The notes under the pieces: model-generated
What the model was told of the DNA's origin: nothing
Databases searched by the model: none
Seen by the model: only the letters and a program-made list of their open reading frames with translations
Shown: piece after piece, positions 1 through 10,133 of the stretch
How positions within the stretch are numbered: position 1 is the stretch's first letter
Layout: each line of letters starts with the position of its first letter
Made by a program: the position numbers and the translations under genes
From: Phenylobacterium sp.
Lineage (GTDB): Bacteria; Pseudomonadota; Alphaproteobacteria; Caulobacterales; Caulobacteraceae
Direction of reading: 5' to 3'
NCBI GenBank assembly: GCA_020402585.1
Contig: JADBZH010000012.1
Coordinates: 1 to 61,598, forward strand
DNA length: 61,598 nt

Positions 1-1290
1 CAGGCCGGCACCCCGCGGGTGCGGCTGGCCACGCGCTGGACGCCGGAGACGGGCGAGGTGGAGATCACCCTCACCCAGCGCACACCCGCCACTCCGGGAC
101 AGGCGGACAAGCACGCCCTGCCCGTGCCCGTCCGACTGGGCCTGCTGGACGGCGAAGGCCGGACCCTGGCCTTCGAACGCGATGGCGAGGCGGTGGACGA
201 GACCCTCGTGGTGCTGGAGGGCGAGGAGACGCGCGTGACCCTGACCGGCGTGACCGCGCGGCCGGTGGTCTCGGCCCTGCGGGGCTTCTCGGCGCCGGTG
301 GAGCTGTCTTCCGACGCCCGGCCTGGCGACCGCTATGTCCAGCTGGCCGGCGACTCCGACCTGTTCAACCGCTGGGAGGCCGGCCAGGAGGTGGCCCGCG
401 ACCTCATCCTGGCCCGGGCCGGCGGGGCGCCGGACGAGGTGGGCGAGGAGCGCTTCGCCGAGGCCATGGGCCGGGCGCTGAACGACCAGGCCTCGGAGCC
501 CGCCTTCAAGGCCCTGCTGCTGGCCCTGCCCACGGAGTCGGACCTGGCGGTGGCCAGCCCGCCCGCGGACCCGGGGGCCATCCATGCGGCGAGGCAGGCC
601 CTGCGCCTGCGTCTCGCGGTCCATCTGGAGGATGTGCTGAAGCGCCTTCATCTGGGCCTGCAGGACGGTGGAGAGTTCTCTCCGGACGCCGCCAGCGCCG
701 GGCGGCGCGCCCTGCGCAATGCGGCCCTGGAGTTGCTGTCCGCCAGCCCGCGGGCCGAGACCCGGGACCTTGCCGAGGGCCATTACCGCGCGGCCGGGAA
801 CATGACCGACGCCATGGGCGGCCTGAACGCCCTCATGACCCTCGGCGGGGCGGCCTTCGCCACGGCCCTTTCGGACTTCCACGCCCGCTGGAAGGACGAG
901 CCCCTGGTGATCGACAAGTGGTTCGCCCTTCAGGCCCGGGATCCCGCACCCGAAGCCCTGGAGCGGGTGATCGCCCTGACCGGCCACCCGGACTTCGATC
1001 CGCAGACCCCGAACCGGCTCCGGGCCCTGGTGGCGACCTTCGCCGCGGCCAATCCCGCCCGATTCCATGCCGAGGATGGATCCGGCTACCGCTTCCTGGC
1101 CGACCAGATCCTGTCGGTGGACCGCTACAACCCCATGACGGCGGCACGGCTGGTGGAGCCGCTGGGATCCTGGCGCCGGTATCGGCCCGACCTTGGGGCG
1201 AAGATGAAGGCCGAACTGGAGCGGATCGCCGCCGCCCCGGGCCTTTCGCGGAATGTCCTGGAACTGGTCGGGCGGGCCCTGGAGGGCTGA
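1..1290 (+). CDS. pepN: Aminopeptidase N, C-terminal part (partial)
   Basis: The reading frame is already open at base 1, so this is the 3' end of a longer gene; 429 residues are visible. The sequence matches the C-terminal half of the M1 zinc aminopeptidase PepN: the beta-sandwich segment and then the all-helical superhelix, including the typical run around DSDLFNRWEAGQ and the end around DRYNPMTAARLVEPL. The catalytic HEXXH zinc site lies upstream of the window. PepN removes N-terminal residues from peptides in the cytoplasm. An inverted repeat (CTTCTTC/GAAGAAG, 1331-1349) follows the stop, ahead of the kinase gene. Confidence 0.93.
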   Translation, partial: QAGTPRVRLATRWTPETGEVEITLTQRTPATPGQADKHALPVPVRLGLLDGEGRTLAFERDGEAVDETLVVLEGEETRVTLTGVTARPVVSALRGFSAPVELSSDARPGDRYVQLAGDSDLFNRWEAGQEVARDLILARAGGAPDEVGEERFAEAMGRALNDQASEPAFKALLLALPTESDLAVASPPADPGAIHAARQALRLRLAVHLEDVLKRLHLGLQDGGEFSPDAASAGRRALRNAALELLSASPRAETRDLAEGHYRAAGNMTDAMGGLNALMTLGGAAFATALSDFHARWKDEPLVIDKWFALQARDPAPEALERVIALTGHPDFDPQTPNRLRALVATFAAANPARFHAEDGSGYRFLADQILSVDRYNPMTAARLVEPLGSWRRYRPDLGAKMKAELERIAAAPGLSRNVLELVGRALEG

Positions 1291-1394
1291 ATTCCGACGC
1301 CTGCGCCCGGGATGTTGGGACTCTGTTCACCTTCTTCGTGGTGAAGAAGTGAGTCGGTGCGGCGAAGGTGCCGTCTGACCGGGGAGCCCCAGAG

Positions 1395-2840
<1,446 letters not shown>

Positions 2841-3560
2841 CCGGTTGGCGGCCGCGGGGCAGGGCGTCCCGGGCCAGGGCCTCGCCCACCCGGGCCCGCA
2901 CCTCCGGAGACTGGCGAAGGGCCCATTCCGCAACCGCGCTCTCGACCCGGCTCCGGGCGGCCAGCTCGCGGCGGTAGGCCATGTCCAGCCGACGGGCGGC
3001 CTCGGCCTCGCTCACCTCACCCCGCGCCAGGGCGCGCCAGGCGGCGGCGCGCTCGCGTCGCGCCCGGACAAGATCCTCCCGGACCGCCTCGCTCTCGAGC
3101 CGGAGAAGGGCCCGCAGGGCCATCCCCTCGCCTTCCGGAAGATCACGGATGACGATCATCAGGGGACTGCCGGCGGGAGGACGGGGCGGGCCGACGGTGG
3201 GCGGCGGCGGGAAGGCGCGAAAGTCCTCGTGAGCCAGGATCCGGCGCTCCGGAGGCCGGCTGACGGTCTCGGCGGGCCGGGGCGCCGGCGCGGTGACCTC
3301 AGCGAGCGGCTGCGAGGGCGCAGGCGGGCGCGGGCCTGAGGCCGCAGGCGGCATGACCGGCGGGTCGGGCTCCTCTCGGGCGGGCGGGTCCGGAGTCCCG
3401 GGGAGGACGGGAAACGTGGACCCCTCTGTCCCCGCTGCAACCGGTGCGGTCGCGGCCGACGACGGCCCGCGCATCTCGCGCCAGGTCCCGGCGATCACGC
3501 CGACCAGGAAGAGATTGAGGGCGAGGGACAGGAAGAGCGCCGTCGGCAGGAAGGGGATTT

Positions 3561-4067
3561 TCAAACGCCGATGTCCGCCTCGGCGTCCGCAAGGGGCGGC
3601 TCCCAGTCCGCAAGCACCTCGGCGAGGACCTCATCCGACGGGATTAGGGCGGCGGAAGGCGCCGTCTCCTCGATCTGGGAAGAGGGCGAAGGCGCGGGAC
3701 CGGCAGTGGGCGTGGAAAGAAGAACGGGCGCGACGAGAATCCCCGCCAGGCAGGCGGCTGCAAGTCCCGCACCGCCGCCGAGGGTCAGAACAAAGGCGCG
3801 GCGACGGGCCTGGCGCACCTGGGCGGGCGCCGGGATGAGCACCCTGTTGCGCAGGGCCTCCGCAGGCTCGGGTGTGCGCCAGGTCTCCAGGAGGTCGTCG
3901 AGGGCGCGGGCGGCTTCCAGCTCGGCGGCGCCTTCCCGGGGGTTGCGGGCCAGCCAGGCTTCGGCGGAGGCCCGCTCGGCCTCCGGCCAGCGCGAGATGT
4001 CGCCGCCGTAGGCCTCGGCGAGGGCGCGGAACCGCCCGGCCTCCAGGGGTGCACGGCCGGCCGTCAT
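3561..4067 (-). CDS. Membrane anti-sigma factor candidate
   Basis: 168 aa. A soluble N-terminal part of about 85 residues (WPEAERASAEAWLA) is followed by one transmembrane helix (about 90-115) and an acidic C-terminal tail of about 50 residues. No zinc anti-sigma motif (HxxxCxxC) is visible. The anti-sigma call rests on topology and position: ATG at 4067 overlaps the sigma-factor stop by 4 nt and its stop overlaps the sensor start by 4 nt. It presumably holds the ECF sigma factor at the inner membrane. Confidence 0.55.
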   Translation of the reverse strand: MTAGRAPLEAGRFRALAEAYGGDISRWPEAERASAEAWLARNPREGAAELEAARALDDLLETWRTPEPAEALRNRVLIPAPAQVRQARRRAFVLTLGGGAGLAAACLAGILVAPVLLSTPTAGPAPSPSSQIEETAPSAALIPSDEVLAEVLADWEPPLADAEADIGV

Positions 4068-4681
4068 GGAACCAGGTCCGACAGGGCGGCGCGCAGGGCG
4101 CGGCGACCGCGGGAGAGCAGGCTTTCCAGCGCCTCAATGCTGACGCCAAGGACCTGGGCGGCCTCTATGTTGCCGAGGTCCTGGTAGTGGCAGAGCACCA
4201 AGGCCTCGCGCTGCCGGGGCGGCAGGGTCGCCATGGCCGCGGCGACCCGGTCGCCGACGTCCCGGGCCTCCAGACCGCGGTCCGGAGCGGGGCCGGGATC
4301 CACCAGGGCGTCGAGGTCGGCGGCGTCGCCCGGACGCCGGCGGCGCAGTCGGTCGCGGCAGAGGTTGACGGCCACCCTGTGCAGCCAGGTGTCGAACCGG
4401 GCCTCTCCGAACCGCCAGACGGGCGCCTGGCGCCAGGCGCGGATCAGGGATTCCTGGGCCACATCCTCGGCCTCTGCGGGGTCGCCCAGAATGCGGGCGG
4501 CCAGGGCGGTCAGGCGGGGCAGCTTGCGGGCCGTCAGGGCGCGGATCGCCAGATCGTCGCCCTTCCCGATGCGGCGCACGAGGTCGGCGTCAGGGTCATC
4601 GGGACGCGCCGACGAGGCCGCCGGACGCGCAACGCCCGCTCCGGATGCGAGGCTGAGGGCGTCAGTTACCGGACGCAGCAC
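4064..4681 (-). CDS. ECF-family RNA polymerase sigma factor
   Basis: About 205 aa. Region 2 is visible in ARILGDPAEAEDVAQESLI and FDTWLHRVAVNLCRD, and region 4 in LPPRQREALVLCHYQDL followed by a helix-turn-helix ending SLLSRGRRALR. The proposed start is GTG at 4681 with AGAGG just upstream, overlapping the EF-hand gene by 20 nt; GTG at 4579 would give a shorter protein lacking the unconserved N terminus. The frame stays open further upstream into the EF-hand gene, but that part reads as an out-of-frame shadow. It should drive an envelope or stress regulon together with its neighbours. Confidence 0.85.
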   Translation of the reverse strand: MLRPVTDALSLASGAGVARPAASSARPDDPDADLVRRIGKGDDLAIRALTARKLPRLTALAARILGDPAEAEDVAQESLIRAWRQAPVWRFGEARFDTWLHRVAVNLCRDRLRRRRPGDAADLDALVDPGPAPDRGLEARDVGDRVAAAMATLPPRQREALVLCHYQDLGNIEAAQVLGVSIEALESLLSRGRRALRAALSDLVP

Positions 4682-5099
4682 GTTGCCTCTGGCGCATGGC
4701 CGCCACCTCTGTCTTGTCCAGGGCCCCGTTCCGGTCGGCGTCGGCAGCGTCGAAGCGCCGTCGGGAGTTGGCCTCCATCTCGCTCTTGGACATGACCCCG
4801 TCGCCGTTGGCATCGGTGGCGCGCCACCACTGGTCCATGGCCGCGGCCGCCCGCGCCCCGCCGAAGGTCCGGGCCATGCCGACGGCCTTGTCGAACTCCT
4901 TGCGCGAGATCTGGCCGTTCTTGTCGGCATCGAGGGTGTCGAGCGTCCTCTCGACATTGGCCGACCGGTACTCGGCGAACAGGACCCGTCCGTCGCCGTT
5001 CTGGTCGAGCTTGGGCGGACCCATCTGGGCGGAGACGGGAAGGGCGCAAAGGCTCGCCAGTCCCAGGACGGCGACAAAGGCGGTTCGGTTCAGGGGCAC
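4662..5099 (-). CDS. Secreted EF-hand calcium-binding protein
   Basis: 145 aa with a signal peptide ending near ALPVSAQ and four EF-hand loops: LDQNGDGRVLFAEY, LDADKNGQISRKEF, TDANGDGVMSKSEM and ADADRNGALDKTEV. The acidic ligands at loop positions 1, 3, 5 and 12 are largely kept, so Ca2+ binding in the periplasm is likely. The start is GTG at 5099 with GGAG upstream; the frame extends further but loses the signal peptide. It is first in a run with the ECF sigma, anti-sigma and sensor genes, which suggests a calcium or ionic input or output of that system (inference). Confidence 0.8.
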   Translation of the reverse strand: MPLNRTAFVAVLGLASLCALPVSAQMGPPKLDQNGDGRVLFAEYRSANVERTLDTLDADKNGQISRKEFDKAVGMARTFGGARAAAAMDQWWRATDANGDGVMSKSEMEANSRRRFDAADADRNGALDKTEVAAMRQRQRAASGN

Positions 5100-5137
5100 A
5101 GGAAGGACTCCGGCTGACTCTTGTCTAACGAAGTGAT

Positions 5138-5150
5138 CCGGAAATTCCGG
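5138..5150. promoter_or_regulatory. Perfect 13-bp palindrome ahead of the EF-hand/sigma operon
   Basis: CCGGAAATTCCGG lies between the glnE stop and the EF-hand start (GTG at 5099). It could be an operator or part of the operon promoter; no convincing -35/-10 pair at normal ECF spacing was found beside it. Confidence 0.3.
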
Positions 5151-5154
5151 CGTT

Positions 5155-8028
5155 TCAAGGGCGAACCAGGCGATCAAAGGCCTCAAGGGCGGTCTTCCGG
5201 GCCCGGGTGAGGCGGGCGGAAAGGCTGCGGAAGTCGCGGGCCCCGCCCGCCCGGGCGAGCTTTCGGCGGAAGGCCTCGGGTTGGTCGGCGGGGTCATCGC
5301 CGTCGCTAAGCGCCAGGCGGAGCATCTGGGTCAGGTTCTGCTGCAGCGTCCAGGCCTCCAGGAGGGGTCCCACCGAGCCGGCCAGTCCCGCGGCCGCCAG
5401 GGCCTCCAGGGCGTCGGCGGTCCCGGCGCGGAGCGGGCCGCCGGCGGGCGCGTGGGCGAGCTGGAGGAACTGGGCGGCGAACTCGATGTCCACCAGCCCG
5501 CCCGGCGCCAGCTTCATGTCCCAGAGGCCTGAGGCGGGCTTTTCCTGTGCGATGAGGGCGCGCATCTCGCGCACGTCGCGGGCGAGGACGCCGGCGTCCC
5601 TGGGCTGGCGCAGGGCCGACTCGATGGCGAGGTCCACGTCCGCGGCGAAGGCCGGCGCGTTGGACCAGACCACCCGGGCCCGGGTCAGGGCCATGAACTC
5701 CCAGGTCTCAGCCTCTGTCCGGTAGTAGTCGCCGAAGGTCGGGAAGGCGACCGCCACGGGCCCCTTGGCCCCTGATGGCCGAAGCCGCATGTCGACCTCG
5801 TAGAGCTCTCCCTCCGAGGTGGGCAGGGACAGGGCCGCCACCAGCCTCTGGGTGAACCGGGCGTAGAAGACTTCCGCCGGCCATCCTTTCAGGCCCGAAA
5901 GCGCCTCCGGGTCGGCGGCCCGGTGAAGGGTCATGAGATCAAGGTCCGAGCCGGCGCTCATCTCCCGCGACCCGCACTTGCCCAGGGCCACCACGGCCAC
6001 CTGCCCGTCGAAGGTGCCGCCAATGCGGCTCGCCTCGGCGAGGGCGGCGGGGGCCAGGGCCTCGATGCTGGCGTCGGCCAGGCCGGCAAAGGCGTGCCCC
6101 GCCGCCTCGGCGCCCGCGGACCCGCTCATCACCTGCACGCCGACCCGGAAGGCTTGTTCGCGGTGCTGGCGACGGACGGTGTCCATGGCGGCCTCGAAGT
6201 CCCCGGCGCCGGCGACCGCGCGCTGCAGGGCCTGACGGTCCTCCTCGGGATCGATGGCGCCGAAGAAGGCCGGATCCAGCATGGCGTCGAGGGCGGCGGG
6301 GCGCCGGGCCAGGGTGTCGGCCAGCCGGGGCGCAAAGGCCATGACCTCGACGATCAGCTCGAAGAGGGCCGGCTGGGCGAGGAAGAGGGACTGGAGCTGC
6401 ACCCCGCTGGACAGGCGCGAGAAGAAGGCCCCGAAGCGCAGGAAGGCGGCGTCCGGGGCGCCGGCGGCGTGGGCGGCCTCCAGCAGGCGGGGCGCAAGCC
6501 GTGTGAACAGCTCCCGGCCACGCTCGGACCGTGTGGCGGCGATATGGCCGTGATGCCAGGACCGGATGGTCTGGGAGACCTGGGCTGGTTGGCTGAACCC
6601 CATCCGTGACAGCGTCTTCAGGGTCTCGGGGTCATCCTCCACCCCGGTGAAGATCAGGCTGCCGAACCGGGAGGACAGGGGCTCCTCACCCGGGAAGAGC
6701 TCGCCGTAACGGTGGTTCACCGTGCGCAGGATCCGCTCCACCCCGGCGTCGAAGCTGCGCAGCCGGTCCTGGCCGGACAGGGCGGCCACCCGACGGCGCT
6801 CGGCGTCGGACTCCGGAAGCCGGTGGGTCTGCTCGTCCGCCAGCATCTGGACCCGGTGCTCCAGGGCCCGCAGGCGATGGTAGGCCTCGGTCAGGTCATC
6901 CCGCGCCTGTGGGGACACATGCCCCGCCTCGGTGAGGGCGGCGAGGGCCTCAAGGGTGCGGGAGCTGCGCAGGGCGGGTTGCCGACCACCGAGGATGAGC
7001 TGCTGGGTCTGGACGTAGAACTCGATCTCGCGGATGCCGCCGCGGCCCAGCTTGAGATCGGCGCCCCGGGCCGAGAGGCGGTCGTCGACCTTGTGGATAT
7101 GGATCTGACGCTTGATCGAGTGGATGTCGGCGATGGCGCCGAAGTCGAGGTTCCGGCGCCAGATGAAGGGTTCCAGCTCGGCCAGGAAGGCCCGGGCCCG
7201 GGGAAGGTCGCCGGCGCAGGCCCTGGCCTTGATGAAGGCCGCCCGCTCCCAGTTCTGGCCGACGCCTTCGTAGTAGTCGAGGGCGGCGGCGGCGGAGACC
7301 GCAGGAGGGGTGGAGCGCGGGTCCGGCCGCAGCCGAAGGTCGATCCGGAAGACGTAGCCGTCGGGGGTCCGCTCCTGCATGATCTCGGTGATGCGGTGCG
7401 TCAGGCGAACGGCGAAGGCCTGGGGCTCGATCCCCTCGGCGAGGGGCAGGACCTCGGGCTCGAAGAAGATCGAGATGTCGATGTCGCTGGAATAGTTCAG
7501 CTCGAAGGCGCCGTGCTTGCCCATGGCGATGCAGTAGAAGCCGGGAACCGGGCCGGCCCCGGGGTCGGCGGAGGGGCGGAGGCGCCCGGCGGCGACCTCG
7601 GCTGAGGCGGCGGAGGCGAGGGCGGAGGCCAGGGCCGCATCGGCGAACCGCGCCAGGGCGCCGGTGACCTTGTCCAGATCCCAGACCCCGCCGAGGTCGG
7701 CCAGGGCGGTCAGGAGATGCGCCTCGGCCTTGAGCCGGCGAAGCGCCGGGGCGGCGACCTCCGGAGCGGCGCCCGCCAGGGCGCGGGTCCGTTCCAGTAG
7801 GTCCTCGAGCCGGAGGTCGGGGTCCGCGTCGAGGAGGCCGGAGAGGCGGGCCGGGTCGCGACGGACCAGTCCCGCCAGGTAGGAGGATGCGCCGAAGACG
7901 GGGGCGAGGGCCTCCCGCTCCGACGGGGAGAGGGCGTGCTGGGACGTCAGGAGATCGAGGAGGCGTTCGGCCGGCCGGCCGTCCACCACCGGGCCGCAGG
8001 GACGGAGTGTGTCGCCCAGCCGGGTCAT
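5155..8028 (-). CDS. glnE: Bifunctional glutamine-synthetase adenylyltransferase / adenylyl-removing enzyme
   Basis: 957 aa, the normal length for GlnE. Two nucleotidyltransferase domains are visible. The N-terminal one (adenylyl-removing) has SSDIDISIFF near residue 180; the C-terminal one (adenylylating) has GKCGSREMSAGSDLDLM near 690. Between and after them are the helical PII-interaction regions. GlnE switches glutamine synthetase activity in response to PII and glutamine. ATG at 8028 overlaps the kinase stop by 4 nt, so glnE is translationally coupled to a two-component system, an unusual arrangement. Confidence 0.96.
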   Translation of the reverse strand: MTRLGDTLRPCGPVVDGRPAERLLDLLTSQHALSPSEREALAPVFGASSYLAGLVRRDPARLSGLLDADPDLRLEDLLERTRALAGAAPEVAAPALRRLKAEAHLLTALADLGGVWDLDKVTGALARFADAALASALASAASAEVAAGRLRPSADPGAGPVPGFYCIAMGKHGAFELNYSSDIDISIFFEPEVLPLAEGIEPQAFAVRLTHRITEIMQERTPDGYVFRIDLRLRPDPRSTPPAVSAAAALDYYEGVGQNWERAAFIKARACAGDLPRARAFLAELEPFIWRRNLDFGAIADIHSIKRQIHIHKVDDRLSARGADLKLGRGGIREIEFYVQTQQLILGGRQPALRSSRTLEALAALTEAGHVSPQARDDLTEAYHRLRALEHRVQMLADEQTHRLPESDAERRRVAALSGQDRLRSFDAGVERILRTVNHRYGELFPGEEPLSSRFGSLIFTGVEDDPETLKTLSRMGFSQPAQVSQTIRSWHHGHIAATRSERGRELFTRLAPRLLEAAHAAGAPDAAFLRFGAFFSRLSSGVQLQSLFLAQPALFELIVEVMAFAPRLADTLARRPAALDAMLDPAFFGAIDPEEDRQALQRAVAGAGDFEAAMDTVRRQHREQAFRVGVQVMSGSAGAEAAGHAFAGLADASIEALAPAALAEASRIGGTFDGQVAVVALGKCGSREMSAGSDLDLMTLHRAADPEALSGLKGWPAEVFYARFTQRLVAALSLPTSEGELYEVDMRLRPSGAKGPVAVAFPTFGDYYRTEAETWEFMALTRARVVWSNAPAFAADVDLAIESALRQPRDAGVLARDVREMRALIAQEKPASGLWDMKLAPGGLVDIEFAAQFLQLAHAPAGGPLRAGTADALEALAAAGLAGSVGPLLEAWTLQQNLTQMLRLALSDGDDPADQPEAFRRKLARAGGARDFRSLSARLTRARKTALEAFDRLVRP

Positions 8029-9455
8029 GCGACCTCAGGAAGGATCAGGGCCGCCCGAAGGCCGGGTCCGGAACCGTCGTAGGCGCCCGGGCCCTCCCCC
8101 AGTTCCAGGCGACCGCCGTGGGCCTGGGCGACGGCGGCGACAAGGGACAGTCCAAGGCCGGCCCCCGGCAGGTTGCGGCTGTTCTCGAGACGCACGAACC
8201 GATCCACCACCCGGTACCGGTCGGGGTGAGGGACGCCGGGGCCCGTATCGGTGACGGAGATCTCGGTGTCTCCGGAAGCCCGCCGCCGCAGCCGGACCAT
8301 GACCGCCCCACCGGCGGGCGTGTACTTGACGGCGTTGTCCACCAGGTTGGCCAGGGCCTGGGCCAGGAAGGCCGGATTGCCCCGGACCGTCAGGCCGGCG
8401 GCGATGTCGCAGGCGATCTCCAGGCCCTTGTCCTCGCACAGGGGGCCATAGAGCTCGGTCATGTCGCCCACCAGCCCGGCCGGGTCGAAGATCACGGCGT
8501 TGGGGGCCTCGCCGGCCGCCTGGAGGCGGGAGATGGCCAGGACCGCGGAGAAGGTCCGCAGGACGCCATCGGTGTCATCCAGGGCCTGTCGCAGGGCCTG
8601 CCGGGAGTCTCCCCGTCCCGCCTCCATGTCCAGGAGGGCGGACTCCAGGCGCGCCTTGAGCCGGGTCAGGGGCGAGCGGAGGTCATGGGCTATGGAATCG
8701 CCCGCATGCCGATGGGCCGACATGGACCGATCGAGGCGGTCGAGCATGTCGTTCAGGCCCTCGGCCAGCTGGTCCAGCTCGTCTCCGGCTCCGCGCACGG
8801 CGGCGCGGGCGGTGAGGTCGCCGTTCCGGGCGGCGGCCACCACATTGGTCAGGCCGGTCATGGCCCGGGTGAAGTTGCGGCTGACCAGCAGGCCTGCGGT
8901 GATGCCGAGCACGACCACCAGGGCCCCGGCGCCCCACAGGCCCCGGGCGAGGGTCACGATGAAGCTCTGGTCATCCCCCGTATCGGCGCCGACGAACAGA
9001 ATCTCGCCGTTCGGCAGTCGCTGCTGGTAGCCCCGGGCCGGAATCGACCGGGGCCGCCCGTCCTCGTCGAACCCGGACAGGCTGAACCGGATCCAGGTCG
9101 GCTCGCCCCCGAACCCCTCCACCGGGCTCCGGGCCAGGGAACCGGAGATCTTGCGGTTGTCGGGGGCCAGGAGCAGGTAGAGGAACCGACGCTCCCCGGC
9201 CATCCGGCTCACCAGCACGGTGTTCAGGGCCGAGGCGCCGGCGCGGTCATAGACCTCCACCAGATTGTCGGCCTCCCGTAGGATCTCGGCGTCCGTCCGC
9301 CGGCGCGCCTCGCCCGTGGCCGCGATGTAGACATAGGCCATGAAGGCCGCGCCGGCGAAGGCGAAGAGGGCCAGGGACAGGAGGGTCAGGCGGAAGGGCG
9401 CGGCCCGGAAGAGGCGCAGGAGCCCCTCGGCGGGCGCATCCCGTTCGTCAGGCAT
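8025..9455 (-). CDS. Sensor histidine kinase with HAMP domain
   Basis: 476 aa. TM1 is near residues 20-42, a periplasmic domain of about 110 residues follows, TM2 near 150-175, then a HAMP domain, HisKA with His257 in DSIAHDLRSPLTRL, and a HATPase domain (NLVDNAVKYTP, TDTGPGV, GAGLGLSL). ATG at 9455 overlaps the regulator stop by 8 nt; the frame can be extended 16 codons upstream but this would overlap the regulator further. It pairs with the OmpR-type regulator upstream. Lying downstream of degP, it may sense envelope state (inference). Confidence 0.92.
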   Translation of the reverse strand: MPDERDAPAEGLLRLFRAAPFRLTLLSLALFAFAGAAFMAYVYIAATGEARRRTDAEILREADNLVEVYDRAGASALNTVLVSRMAGERRFLYLLLAPDNRKISGSLARSPVEGFGGEPTWIRFSLSGFDEDGRPRSIPARGYQQRLPNGEILFVGADTGDDQSFIVTLARGLWGAGALVVVLGITAGLLVSRNFTRAMTGLTNVVAAARNGDLTARAAVRGAGDELDQLAEGLNDMLDRLDRSMSAHRHAGDSIAHDLRSPLTRLKARLESALLDMEAGRGDSRQALRQALDDTDGVLRTFSAVLAISRLQAAGEAPNAVIFDPAGLVGDMTELYGPLCEDKGLEIACDIAAGLTVRGNPAFLAQALANLVDNAVKYTPAGGAVMVRLRRRASGDTEISVTDTGPGVPHPDRYRVVDRFVRLENSRNLPGAGLGLSLVAAVAQAHGGRLELGEGPGAYDGSGPGLRAALILPEVA

Positions 9456-10119
9456 CCAGCCGGTATCCCGCCCCGCGGATGGTCTCAAGCATCGGGTGCG
9501 CAAAGCCCTTGTCGATCTTGGACCGGAGGCGCGAGATGTGGACGTCGATGACGTTGGTCTGCGGGTCGAAGTGATACTCCCAGACCTTTTCCAGGAGCAT
9601 GGTGCGGGTCACGGCCTGGCCGGCGTGGCGCATCAGGAACTCCAGGAGCTGGAACTCCCGCGGCTGGAGGTCGATCTCGCGGCCTGCGCGGTGGACCCGC
9701 CGGGCGATGAGGTCCATCTCCAGATCCCCGACCCGCAGCTGGGTCAGCACCGACCCGGTTTCCCGGCGCCGGGAAAGGGCCTCGACCCGGGCGATCAGCT
9801 CGGCGAAAGCGTAGGGCTTGACCAGATAGTCATCCGCCCCCGCCCTCAGGCCCGTGACCCTGTCCTCGATCTCGCCCAGGGCCGAGAGGAAGAGGACCGG
9901 CGTCTCGTCGCCATCCCGGCGGAGGGTCTCGACCAGGCCGACCCCGTCCAGGCACGGCATCATCCTGTCGATGATCATCACGTCGAACTCGCCCTCGCGG
10001 GCCGCCTCCAGGCCGGCGACCCCGTCGTTGCGGATAATGCAGGCGTGCCCGGCGTCCGAAAGGCCCCGGGCCATGACTTCCGCGCCGGAAACGTCGTCCT
10101 CGACGATCAGGATGTGCAT
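9448..10119 (-). CDS. OmpR/PhoB-family response regulator
   Basis: 223 aa. The receiver domain has the acidic pair E7/D8, phospho-acceptor Asp51 (MIIDRMMP), a switch Ser in FLSAL and Lys in YLVKPY; a winged-helix DNA-binding domain ends RSKIDKGFAHPMLETI. ATG at 10119 is preferred; the frame also allows TTG at 10137 overlapping the degP stop. It is part of the degP-regulator-kinase-glnE run. Confidence 0.94.
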   Translation of the reverse strand: MHILIVEDDVSGAEVMARGLSDAGHACIIRNDGVAGLEAAREGEFDVMIIDRMMPCLDGVGLVETLRRDGDETPVLFLSALGEIEDRVTGLRAGADDYLVKPYAFAELIARVEALSRRRETGSVLTQLRVGDLEMDLIARRVHRAGREIDLQPREFQLLEFLMRHAGQAVTRTMLLEKVWEYHFDPQTNVIDVHISRLRSKIDKGFAHPMLETIRGAGYRLDA

Positions 10120-10133
10120 GGCCCCCGCCCCGC

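Noticed and set aside
4682..5077. N-terminal extension of the ECF sigma frame
   Set aside because: The extra residues are the EF-hand gene read in another frame; a GTG with a ribosome-binding site at 4681 gives a normal-length sigma factor.
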